Assembly (NCBI GenBank): GCA_013365365.1
Contig: JABVXU010000632.1
Span: forward strand, 1-29,888
DNA: 29,888 bases
Reading direction: 5' to 3'
Origin: Cruorifilaria tuberocauda
Taxonomy: Eukaryota; Nematoda; Chromadorea; Rhabditida; Onchocercidae
Below are positions 12,446-21,979 of the stretch, in pieces. Position 1 is the first letter of the stretch. Each line of letters begins with the position of its first letter. Made by a program: the position numbers and the translations under genes. The notes under the pieces were generated by a model. The model had not been told where the DNA came from. It did not search any database and worked only from the letters and a program-made list of their open reading frames with translations.

Positions 12446-14080
12446 TTTTATGTAATTAAATGTAAGGATAATTGTGCTTTAGAATTTCTTCAAATGCATT
12501 TCTTAGTTTTTTTTTTTCTCTTCATTATCTTTAAGCATTAAAATTTTTTTTCTCAACAGTTACATTTTATATCTTCTCATTTTCGTCTACTTTTTATTTC
12601 TTATCGATTAATTTTATCTAAAATTTCCCATTCGATATTATATATATCTATGCATGAAATGATACTTTATCCGATACAAACCTTATAATTATTTATTAAA
12701 TGAAAAGGTAAAGGGAAAAAAATGTACATGAAATAATGAAGCATATGGTATGATATTTCATATTGATCGTTTAAATTAAATAAGCTAAAGAAGGATTGAA
12801 AATATTTCATTTTTATTTTACACCTTAATTATTTTATGCGTAATTTAAATTCTGTGAAATATGGCGTATGGATATCTTTTCAGATGATTTGGAATTTTTC
12901 ATGATTGATTTAATACATTTAATACATTGGTACTATTATTGATTTAATACATTAGTACTATTATGTGGCATTTTTAACAGTAAGTAATCAAGTATCGGGT
13001 ATTGTTTCTTTTGTCTTACTAATATTGCTCTAATGCATTTGTATTAGAAAGGTTTATTATCGATCATTGATTGATCTCTTTTTTTTTAAAAAAAATCTTT
13101 TTTATTATTTGTTAACTTTTATTATTTTTTAGAAATAAATAGATATGAATATATAGTTAGTTTAAATTTTTATTTTTTTAAAATTTAGGAAAACGAAAAT
13201 AAATAATGAGGGTCAAATTAAGATTGATTTGAAAATAAATAAAAGCAAAAAATCAGTCTAGATTAGATACTTTGATAATCATATCTAGTGATCGATTATC
13301 TGTATATCATTATATTAATCATTATCTGTATATAATTATATTAATACCTATTATTAGTTGGACGTACATATGGTTAGAAAAGATAATTAATACTGTTTCG
13401 TTCGTACGGTGCACATATTTGAGAAGCTATATGAGAAGCTGAAATACTAATAGGAATAATTAGCTTACTCAAACTAATAGCTTACTTAAATCCATCCATA
13501 TGTTATTTCGGAAAACAATTTCTTATCTAATCATCTCTTCTCGAATTTGATCATTGATTTTACGTCCAGTAAATTGTTTACTTTATACTTGTTATACTTA
13601 TTATACTTGTATTATTTGTACTTATTATACTTATTAGTTTAATTTTTAAATGCATCTAAAATTAAAGCTAGAATATACTTTTTTCATTCATTAGTTTATT
13701 TTAATTTCGATGATATTTTGTGGTTTTTTTTTTTTTAACTTCCAATTAGCATTTCTTTTATTTTATTGCACAGTCATTCCATTTGATGAATGGTATTGTT
13801 TTTTTTTTTTTAACTTTTTAAATGATAGCAATTAGTTATGTTGAAAAAAAAAAAGAAAACATACGTTAGAGATTTTATTAGAAATTTTAAACAGCTATCA
13901 GTTTCCTATTATCAAAGATGAATGTTTAGCATTTTCCGGAAATTTATTTAAACGTTTACAACGTATAGTAGCAGGTGTAGTAGTATTATGATGATATCAT
14001 CATCTTCCGGTAAAAATTGTTCTCTGTAATCAATGTTTGTTGCTTTAGTTAAGAAGATTTCCATCTTTATATTCCCCGAG
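12446..14080. other. A/T-rich non-coding stretch, no gene seen
   Basis: No supportable gene. It contains short direct duplications at 12906-12964 (gatttaatacat and tactattat twice), 13310-13350 (atctgtatat twice) and 13580-13635 (ttatactt repeated), plus the 12-bp palindrome GATGATATCATC near 13991. Confidence 0.5.
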
Positions 14081-14298
14081 AAACTAGAAATATTGATTTT
14101 ACCAATGAAAGAGATTTTCTTCATTTTCTTTCCACGTCTTCCCACCATTATGTTTCTCCTGAAAGCTAGAAATATTGATTTTTCCAATGGGAGAGATTTT
14201 CTTCATTTTGTTTCCATCTTCCCATCTTTCTGTTTTCCTTGTTTATTATTGGAAATTTCGAGATATTGATTTTTGACGGGAGAGAGATTTTCTTTATT
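14081..14298. repeat. Tandem repeat, about 82-94 bp unit, three copies
   Basis: The phrase ctagaaatattgatttt begins at 14084 and 14166 (period 82), and a diverged form (cgagatattgatttttg) at 14259. Each is followed by a gagattttcttcatttt-like segment and then a pyrimidine-rich segment. The first two copies are close and the third has diverged. Open frames on both strands here are a by-product of the repeat, although the period is not a multiple of three. Confidence 0.85.
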
Positions 14299-14743
14299 AG
14301 TTCTGATTATAATATATTCTCATGTATTCATCTGGAATTATTTCCAACTATTTTTTTATGCATGTTTTGATGTAAGTTTTGAATATTAGCAAATCTGTTT
14401 TTCAAGTTTTAATTTAGTGATATGAATATAAGTTTCCCAATTCTTCTTTGCTGTCAATTCAAAACAATAAAGTGTAAGTTATTAGATCCAAAGGAATTTA
14501 ATATATTTTATGTTTGAAGAAATTTCCACTTTCAAATAATACATTGAAATTTGATAAACGACGATGATAAGCTATCCTCTTTCATAATTTCATTTTGGAA
14601 ATAAAATAATAAAATAGTAAGGATCAGTAATTAGTTTAATAAGAATTTGTTAGGAATTAAAATTGAATTCAAACATGTTTTCAGTATTGCATATTTTAAT
14701 ATTAAAAATTGTTGATAATTAATATTTGAAATATATTCAAAAG

Positions 14744-14975
14744 TATTTTATTCCTTTTATTCTAATCATCTTATTTATGCTAATACTAATCTTACTGTTT
14801 ATTATTTTCGATTCTTATTCTATATTACTAAAGCATTTCAAGAATGTAAGTATAAATTATTCCATTTCTGTTGCTTTTTTCTTTTGTGAGATACTTTTAT
14901 ACAAATTGTGTTAAACTCTAATAGAATTTTTTTCAGAGTGGAGGGAATATCCGTGAACGGTTTGTACACGTGTAA
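14744..14975 (+). CDS. Candidate last two exons of a small membrane protein (partial)
   Basis: A possible exon at 14744-14845 follows a weak AAAAG acceptor and ends at a good donor (AAT|GTAAGT). It reads YFIPFILIIL..., a hydrophobic helix of about 24 residues, then DSYSILLKHFKN. A second exon, 14937-14975, follows TTTTTTTCAG and continues in phase 0 as SGGNIRERFVHV, then stop. The 91-nt intron is a normal size here and both junctions keep frame. If real, this is the carboxyl end of a single-pass membrane protein with a short tail; an ATG at 14776 could also start a 35-residue peptide. I found no upstream exons and no homology, and A/T-rich DNA easily imitates membrane helices, so this stays tentative. 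The stop lies only 192 bp before the Ig-protein start codon. Confidence 0.22.
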
Positions 14976-15099
14976 ATAACTATTTATTTCAAATTATGCT
15001 AAATTTCTCGTCATTTAAGCTGATATAAATTGATAAACGCTACTGTATTCTTTTTTTTTCCCATTTTGTTATCACTTTTTTTCTTTTTATTAATTTGAA

Positions 15100-15167
15100 T
15101 TTTTCTGAAAACAATAGCAAAGGAAAGAAAAACAAGAACAAAAGTACGAAAAGAATATTTCGAACAA
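15100..15167 (+). promoter_or_regulatory. 5' leader with possible trans-splice acceptor
   Basis: A pyrimidine-rich run (cttttttt...tttttctg) ends in ACAATAG at 15112-15118, 49 nt before the start codon and with no ATG in between. In nematodes such a site could accept a spliced leader. It is not a strong TTTCAG, so the assignment is weak. No TATA box or other promoter element can be singled out in this A/T-rich context. Confidence 0.25.
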
Positions 15168-18100
15168 ATGCTATCCATTTTATTTTTCTTCGTCATTTTC
15201 TTTGGTAAGTTTTTTTTTTTGCTTAATTTTGAAATGTTTTGATTCTTTTTTCATTAGCATATAAAATGATGATAAATGTGATGATTGCTTGAAAGTTTAT
15301 GCATAGGAAAATGTGTCTGTGATAATTATGCATGAATGTAAATAGCGATAATAATAATTGTTATTTCACTTTAGCAATTCACTAATTAGATTATCAATAA
15401 TTTTAAAGAGTACTTCAGATGTTTGTTTATTTGTTCATAATTCTTTTAAGAGCAAAAATAAGTATTATTTGTAGTAGAAGTAAATATTAATTATTTATAT
15501 TAATGCTAATTACAATAAAAAATCATTTAGTGCTAGATTTAATAATTTTAATTTATTTTGATTTTTATATGGAATTTTCAATTTAACAGGTTATTCATGT
15601 AGTACAATTTTTGCTATAAATAACGCGGTTGCACAAGGCAATTTAGCAGTAATTTTCAATGCTACATCAGCGAAATCAGGTGATGACTATCCTCTCAAAG
15701 CTAATGTACCTAATTTATGGTAAGTTAAAAATTTTCCTATTTATTTTTCATTTTACGAATAATTTCTTATAAATTTAAAATCAAACCGTACAAATGAAAT
15801 TTGTTTGTTTCAAATGAAACAAATACAATAGTGATTAGTAATTTCTTACTTTTAGCCTTTGATTATTTCAATTCTATAAAAAAATAAAGGGATATTGTTT
15901 TCATCTAATACTAATTTTCATTTAATACACTGTTTTTCAGGTGTCAAGCAATGTCCAATGTAACTCAACGTTTGGTACCCATCAAAGAAGCTCATTTTAT
16001 TCGAGATTCTGATAAGGAAGTTCTACCGGCGATTGTCATCAATCAGACGCGAGCATTTTTGCAATTCGGTGATACAACAGTCTTAAATACAGGAAGATAT
16101 CGTTGCGAAATTACCACGGAAGAGGATGAATTAGTGTGGGGATGGTTATTTATGAATGGTTAATTTTTTTATTAGATTCATCAAATTTCCCCATTCTTCA
16201 GTTCTTTCCACAAAGCATATAAACGGATGTCTAATAGATTTTATTGTTTGAAAATAATCTACGTTATAGTGCGACCTGTTTTCCATGTGGACTCTTCAAA
16301 GACGTTGGATTTAGTTGGTGATGATCATTTCCGCGTTCGAGCGTCCGTTCTGAGGGCAATAGAAGGCGAAACAGTAACACTGAATTGTCCTGTACGAGGT
16401 TTTCCAGAACCAACCGTCAAATGGTTTAAAAATAGTATACCTGTTGGTAAGTGGATATATGATTGTATAAGTTAATATAAATAATACTAGTAGTTGAAAT
16501 AATTAGAAATGATTGTACGATACAATTTAGAGACAAAAAATAGTTTTTGATTCGATGAAAAATACTTTAATATTTGGTAAAAAAAAAAAAACAACTTTAA
16601 TGGTTTTGGCTTTTTGAGTGTATTTCTTTAATAATTTATAATTGTTGACAATTTTTCACTCATTGAAGCAGAAATTGTTGCAGCATCAACAGAGCAAATA
16701 ACCTTCTTAGAAAAGGACTTGCAAATTGCGAAAGTTGAATTTGATGATGAGGGAATTTATTCGTGTATCGCACGAAATACATTTCCCATATCTTTAGAAG
16801 AGCCGGGAGTGCTATGGGAATCACGATTTGATCGCGAACTTAAGGTGAAAGGTAAATTTTTCTCTATTATTTCTGTATTTTTATACTTTTAATATTCATC
16901 TATATAATTGATTTACTTAAAAGAAGGTAATTAAATGCTTAGTTGTAGTTGTCGAAGTATTTTTGCACTGCTGATTAAAGTTCGAAATAGTGAATTAGAA
17001 AAGTTTGATTTAAAGTGAAGATTACGAAGGGTGATGAGAATGAATTAAGGAATCAAGTGAATGATTTAGCAACTTTGAATAGGAGAAGTAGTTTGAGGAA
17101 ATGGTTTCCTAGTATTCATCTTCAAAATAAGTCTAGAGAGAATTTGGATCTTTGAAAGTTCCCTTTTTTTACACTTAGTTACTTTTTGTTAGTAATTCAG
17201 AACTTGCGAATCTCAAATATTTTATCGTTAGCAATAGCTGGAATATTGGTAGATTAAGAAATTAGCAGAAGATGAAACATTCAATTTGTCGTTGATTTTG
17301 AAACAAAAGAGGAAATGCAAAATGAGAAAGTTGAAAAGCTAGTATATCTTTTTTAGAACTTCAAAATTCGTGAAGAGCTAGTGGTGATATCGCATATACC
17401 TAATAAAAGATCAAACTTAGTCAAATTTAATTATTGATTTTTTTCTCATAACATATTTTTTTCCGATAAATAATAGTTATTTATCTTCATATTCTTGAAA
17501 GGTTGACACATTATGCAGTTAGCCTGAATAAATGCTAAGATACTCATATTAGTCCGGAAATTTTACTCATTGTTCAAAACATTGAATATGGATGAAGAAA
17601 TTTTAAATTTGCAAAAAACAAAAACGTTTTTTGTCCATATATTAATTTGTAAAATTCACATTTTTGTAAGCACAATAGATGTATAAATTATTACTTTGTC
17701 TGTTAATATTGAAGGTAAGAATATGAGATTATGAATGTAAGTATCAAATACTGAAAGTTGTGGCAGGTAAAATTTCTTATTTTTTTTATTTACAAATTTA
17801 ATGATTTATTTAACTTTACGGTTTATTTTTAATTTACAGTAAGAACTTATTTCAATAGATATATCTTCATGACTCTATGGAATACTTAATGCTAATCTTT
17901 AAAGAAATATTGCACTGCTGAGGAATTGATTAGATCAATGAGCAATTCAGATAGTTTATGATTATGAACAGTTTTTTATTTAAAATTTGATATGAAGTTA
18001 TTAGATTATTTCAAAGTAATATTAATAATATTGAAACATCGTTATGGATTATTGAAATTCTAATTTTTTAGGCTCATATAGATGGATTTATCCACTTATA

Positions 18101-18538
18101 CTTATCATTATCATATTATTGTTATTATACTTTATCATCTATGCATGCTCGGCATTCAATCGCTATAAAACGTACAATGTTGAAAAACATGAGAGGTATG
18201 TTGAATCATGAAATTTGTTTTTATTTCTCTTCTATGTAACCATAAAAGAATGTATATTTTTATTTATTAATCAATATCTATTTTATTTCTTGTTGCAAGA
18301 TGAATTTAAATTCCTCGAAATTGGAAAAAAGCTATATGATTATTATCTCTCTTTTTGCTACTTCTAGTTGATAAGGAAATTTATTTGCTGTGTATTTGAT
18401 GAATAGAACAATTATGCAATTATGCTACTCGAAAGTTTATTTATTATTTATAGACGTAAAAGGCGACAAGCAGCGAATCGTGAATATAATCGAAATATCT
18501 CACAGCAGCAACCAATCTTAGGTTACAATAATGGATAG
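15168..18538 (+). CDS. Two-Ig-domain transmembrane protein, ZIG-like
   Basis: Seven exons join in frame: 15168-15204, 15590-15719, 15941-16158, 16270-16446, 16672-16851, 18072-18195 and 18454-18538 (951 nt, 316 residues). Every intron is GT...AG. The start MLSILFFFVIFFG is a signal peptide. Ig domain 1 (about 25-128) has Cys57 and the Y109-R-C111 motif but no core Trp at the usual place. Ig domain 2 (about 133-247) is classical: LNC168, W180, DEGIY217-S-C219. Sequons are N36-A-T, N62-V-T and N90-Q-T. A single membrane helix (about 253-272) is followed by a 44-residue cytoplasmic tail with the basic run RRKRR at 289-293. Length and plan match the nematode ZIG (zwei-Ig) family, and the transmembrane members ZIG-1 and ZIG-10 in particular. 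From family knowledge these are neuronal or epidermal adhesion proteins that maintain axon position or synapses; that role here is inference. Intron 5 (1,220 nt) is unusually long and shows no further exon. Which ZIG paralogue this is cannot be decided by eye. Confidence 0.9.
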
Positions 18539-18637
18539 GAATAGAAGCTGATTATTGGAGAAAAATAGAAACTACAATTATAGCGGATTTTCCATCTTCA
18601 ATTATGCTTTTTCATATAACTGCCATGCAAAAAGAAA

Positions 18638-18643
18638 AATAAA
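18638..18643 (+). terminator. Poly(A) signal AATAAA of the Ig-domain gene
   Basis: AATAAA lies 100 nt after the stop codon of the Ig gene and is followed by a T-rich stretch (tactttttgtaatg) typical of cleavage regions. It gives a 3' UTR of roughly 115-125 nt. Confidence 0.6.
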
Positions 18644-18669
18644 TGGTTTGAAAAATCTACTTTTTGTAA

Positions 18670-19313
18670 TGTTTTTTTTTTCTGCATATAATTAAAGAAT
18701 ATTTTAAATATATTCTTTTAATTGTTTTACTGATATATATATATGTAATAATATCTGTTGAATAATACGTGCCTCGGTGCTTTTTATTCTGCCCACTTTC
18801 AAAAATTTTTTTTTAATTATAATTTTAATACATGCATAATTTCTGTTACTGTTTCTTTAGTGAGTTATAAAATTAATGAAAATTTAGAGTTTTTAGGAAA
18901 TCTTTTCTACCTCTTGTGGTTCTCTTGATTTGCCCAGTAATTTCAATGATTAAGAAGTTTCTTTTTAGGATGAAATTTTAACATTCTAGGTAAAAAGTTT
19001 TTTCTTTCTTTTTTTCTTCCAATCATTTAAACTGCTTTTTTTACTATATAAAAATTTGAAATTGATTTAAAGAAAGATACTTGAAATCTTTCTTTTTAGC
19101 AAGACTTTCTCTTCACTGTTAGAGATATCCTTTCGTAATATATAAATCTGATCGATATAAAATGAATAAGTGTTTTGAATTTTTCTTTTTTCTCTTTCAA
19201 ATTATACTTCCATTATATATACATTTGTTAAGTTATCATTATTTCCTACCCAACATTTCATGTATATCTCATATGTGTAGTACCTTATGTCAATAAATCT
19301 CAATTACTTTCAG
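18670..19313. other. Non-coding stretch between Ig gene 3' end and candidate alternative exon
   Basis: A/T-rich, with a short TA run near 18733-18742. A second AATAAA at 19292-19297 lies just upstream of the candidate exon at 19314. No protein-like exon is visible. Confidence 0.5.
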
Positions 19314-19377
19314 GTTAATGGATGATGATAAAGGAATAATATTTAGAGAAAATTTTATTCATTTAGGTGATAATTAA
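19314..19377 (+). CDS. Candidate alternative terminal exon of the Ig-domain gene
   Basis: After the strong acceptor TTACTTTCAG, an open segment reads (R)LMDDDKGIIFRENFIHLGDN, then TAA. Exon 6 of the Ig gene ends in phase 2 (codon AG_), and the first G here completes AGG (Arg), so splicing 18195 to 19314 keeps frame. It would replace the tail beginning RRKRR with a 20-residue acidic tail. The intron would be 1,118 nt, like intron 5 of the same gene. The peptide is less biased toward Phe/Lys/Asn than chance frames in this DNA. A chance match in one of three phases is possible, and no AATAAA follows until 19741. Confidence 0.3.
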
Positions 19378-19445
19378 GTTGGATATGTCAGAAACTGAGG
19401 CCAAATCATCCTTTCAACAAATATTCCATAAAAATGAGGAAAAAC

Positions 19446-19472
19446 AGAGAGAGAGAGAGGGAGAAAGAGAAA
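19446..19472. repeat. GA-rich microsatellite
   Basis: AGAGAGAGAGAGGGAGAAAGAGA purine tract in the space between the two convergent genes. Confidence 0.8.
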
Positions 19473-19740
19473 TATTAATGATGAAATTTTCGATCAACCT
19501 TTATCGATATGGCCTCTATCATTTTTGCATAAGATAAATGCAATTATAAATTCCTTGCTCGTTTTTTTTTTCTTTACAAAACTATGAAATTTTCATTTTA
19601 TCACTGCTAGTTATATCCTAAAATATTTTTCAAATTTCAGTTAAATGAATATTTCAACCGTTTTTTTTTGTATGAATTAATATGTTCAGCCATTTTTCTG
19701 TTGTTTTTGATATTTATGACGAATACTATGCTTCAATGAT

Positions 19741-19746
19741 AATAAA
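19741..19746 (+). terminator. AATAAA, possible poly(A) signal for the longer Ig transcript
   Basis: The first AATAAA on the + strand after the candidate exon at 19314-19377. It is 364 nt downstream and would only be used if that exon is real. Chance occurrence is common in DNA this rich in A. Confidence 0.15.
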
Positions 19747-19829
19747 AATTTCTTTTAAAAAATTTGAATCCAATCAAACAGTAAAGTTTTTAAGAAATAA
19801 TTTTATAAGTTTTGTTTTTTTTTATTTCT

Positions 19830-19835
19830 TTTATT
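19830..19835 (-). terminator. Poly(A) signal AATAAA of the ShK gene
   Basis: TTTATT on the + strand is AATAAA on the - strand, 81 nt beyond the ShK stop codon. An overlapping-region duplicate lies at 19821-19826. Either gives a 3' UTR of about 100 nt. Confidence 0.45.
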
Positions 19836-19915
19836 TTTAAGGAGTTAAAATGTTGGAATTCTTAATTTTCAAAATTGAAAAATCAGTAAACTTTTAGAGC
19901 ATACGAATTATTCAA

Positions 19916-20875
19916 TTAGCACAATAAGCATGTTTTCTTGCAAACAGTTTGCATAAGTTGTCGATAACTTTGATGATTACATAACGATTGACTACAATCA
20001 GGTGCTATATCCTGACATTTCCATGCATTCATCCCATTTTGCGTTACAGTTTGATCTGCAAATTATACAGTTGTCAATATCGATCCAAAATGATATCAGT
20101 ATTTTAAGAGTTATCTCAGCAAAAATCACCCTCTAATTAAAACTGCAAAAGGAATTTGACCATTCTAAATGCAAATTATTATAATTCTAAACATCCCTTT
20201 CACTGATAACCATTGATAAAATGCATAAATTGATTGATTGATTGATTGATTTTGGATGATTTTTAGAAATATATCATTTTGGAAATTTGTAAAAATATTT
20301 TAAAATACTGAATTAGAAATAGAAACAATTGAAGGCTAATTAATAATCATTACTAATTAATTTAAGATTTCAATAAATTCTAACACATTTTATATAGATA
20401 GTTTAAAGTTCATTATTTCACTGAGAAATTAGTTAATACAAACCTGGCCGACACAAATTACACGTTTTCGGGCATTCTCGATTCATTAATTGCGCATACC
20501 TTCGTTCACTGCATAAATATCGTTTACCTATCAAAATTGATTGATAAACATTTTATTAAATGTTCATTAAAATATAGTAATAAATTATACCTATACTTTA
20601 AATTAATTAGAATAATTTAGCTATAAATTTAAATCAATCAATCAAAATTTTCATTAATAATTATCATTAAGTTTCATTAAACTCATCATAATTAAAATTT
20701 ATTAAAATATTTATTAAATTCATATACCTTCACAATCTATTGATGAATCTTTACAAATAGTTTGTTTAAAGCTTTGTTTCAGTGTAGAATACGTAGGATA
20801 TGAATTAACTGTAGTCGATAGAGTTATTGTTGTTCTTCTTGTTGTTGTTGTTATCGTTGTTGTTGTTGTCGTTGG

Positions 20876-20906
<31 letters not shown>

Positions 20907-21860
20907 ATTGTTGTTATTGTTGTTGTTATAGGCTCTTCCGTAATTTCTTCTTCCGGTTGTTCAATTGTTATTTCAGGTTCAGGATATTCAATATTGTCTG
21001 TATCTTCATCATCTTCCTCCATATTTACATCTTCTACAACAATTTCCTAACAAATAATTTCGAATATTATCTTATCATCACTTTAATCATTTTAAAAGTT
21101 TGTAATTTCATGATATCTTTATGAGATATATCATAATTTTTAACATAATTTGAAAATTGTTTGAATGAATTTTATAACAAAATGAAAGATAGTTGTTGTT
21201 GCTGAGAATTGATAATTGATAAGTTGAAGCTAAATAATAAACTTTTAGCACTTATCAGAAACCTCTTTCAAAGTCATTTTCATCTTCGATGATTTCCTCT
21301 TTTTGATTATTTTCACATAGATCACACGTCCTGTAAAATTTTGAATCGTAAATTAATCCCACGTTTTTTTTCTTCTTTTCAAATAATTTTAATTTTATAA
21401 GTTACAATTTAAAAATCTTTGCGTAATTAGAGAATGTAATATCATATCATACTTATAATTTTTTTCCGATTTACTAAAGATAACTGATATGAATTCGGTT
21501 AAAGAAACAGGAATACGTATAATTTCTACGTAAACAGAAAATCATAAATATAAATATAAATATAAATTTGAATATAATTATAAATAAATATTAATATAGT
21601 TAAAAATACAAATATAAATGTAAATACAAATACAAATGCAAAGATAAGTATAAAACATTAATATAAATATAAACTACAACTTACTTCATACAAAGTGATT
21701 GCATGACACCACGAAATGCATTACTTTGACATAAATGACTTTTACGTTTGCAATTTACTGATTTATCAGCACAAATAATTTGAAAATTTCGCTCAGCAAC
21801 AACAGATAAAGTGATAAATAAAAGTAAAAGTAATAAAGAATTCCCCAAAAGATGTCGCAT
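19916..21860 (-). CDS. Secreted triple-ShK-domain protein with Thr-rich linker
   Basis: Five exons on the - strand join in frame: 21860-21685, 21330-21263, 21033-20728, 20527-20444 and 20055-19916 (774 nt, 257 residues). MRHLLGNSLLLLLLFITLSVVA is a signal peptide. ShK domain 1 uses Cys 30, 37, 44, 57, 61 and 64. Residues 65-117 form an acidic Glu/Asp/Ile linker, and 118-150 are almost all Thr, a mucin-like O-glycosylation target. ShK domain 2 uses Cys 175, 182, 189, 202, 206 and 209, and ShK domain 3 Cys 225, 232, 237, 250, 254 and 257, with the last Cys as the final residue. Each has the family's C-x-x-T-C-x-x-C or K-T-C-x-L-C ending. ShK domains are small disulphide modules named for a sea-anemone potassium-channel blocker; nematodes use them in secreted and cuticle proteins. 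The channel-blocking Lys-Tyr pair is absent: domain 2 has Arg-Tyr, domain 3 Ser-Tyr and domain 1 Phe-Arg at that place. Toxin activity is therefore not implied. The donor of exon 2 (GTTTCT) and the acceptor of exon 3 (TTGTTGTAG) are the weakest joins. Confidence 0.88.
20230..20252. repeat. (TGAT)5 microsatellite in intron 4 of the ShK gene
   Basis: Five TGAT units in a row within the 388-nt intron between exons 4 and 5. Confidence 0.85.
20821..20932. repeat. Coding (GTT/GTN)n microsatellite, poly-Thr tract
   Basis: On the + strand this reads as long GTT runs broken by ATT, CTT and GTC units. On the - strand it encodes the Thr stretch (about residues 118-150) of the ShK protein, with occasional Ile, Pro and Arg. 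Its length is likely to vary between individuals because of replication slippage, always in whole codons if the protein stays intact. Confidence 0.85.
21541..21674. repeat. AAATAY-type repeat in intron 1 of the ShK gene
   Basis: Many six-base units (aaatat, aaatac, aaatgc, aaatgt) in imperfect series fill much of the 354-nt intron between exons 1 and 2. Confidence 0.75.
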
Positions 21861-21880
21861 TTTCTGCAAAATAAAAAAAG
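21861..21880 (-). promoter_or_regulatory. Splice acceptor 3 nt before the ShK start codon
   Basis: The - strand reads TTTTTTATTTTGCAG|AAAATG, with the AG at 21865-21864 and the start codon at 21860. In nematodes an acceptor this close to the first ATG is typical of spliced-leader trans-splicing. A cis-spliced 5' exon using the donor-like CAAT|GTTAGT near 21978 is the alternative. Either way it supports the Met at 21860 as the start, since the longer open frame upstream (to 21980) would put an uncharged Phe/Ile-rich extension in front of a good signal peptide. Confidence 0.5.
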
Positions 21881-21949
21881 AAACAATAAAATTAAAATAA
21901 ATTTTAAAGATGATTGAAATGAATACAATCAGAAATGATTTAGTGAAAT

Positions 21950-21974
21950 GGAATGGAATGGAATGGAATGGAAC
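21950..21974. repeat. (GGAAT)5 pentanucleotide repeat
   Basis: Four perfect GGAAT units and a fifth ending in GGAAC, about 100 bp upstream of the ShK start codon. GGAAT repeats can form unusual self-paired structures; no role is shown here. Confidence 0.85.
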
Positions 21975-21979
21975 TAACA

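Noticed and set aside
14033..14269. Overlapping open frames on both strands
   Set aside because: Both lie in the 82-bp tandem repeat and are explained by it.
16159..16163. Read-through of exon 3 to a stop codon as a short Ig protein
   Set aside because: A consensus-like donor at 16159 and an in-phase next exon with a full second Ig domain make splicing the better reading.
16227..16269. Met at 16227 as a separate gene start
   Set aside because: The frame before 16270 is intron sequence; the acceptor ACGTTATAG restores phase with exon 3.
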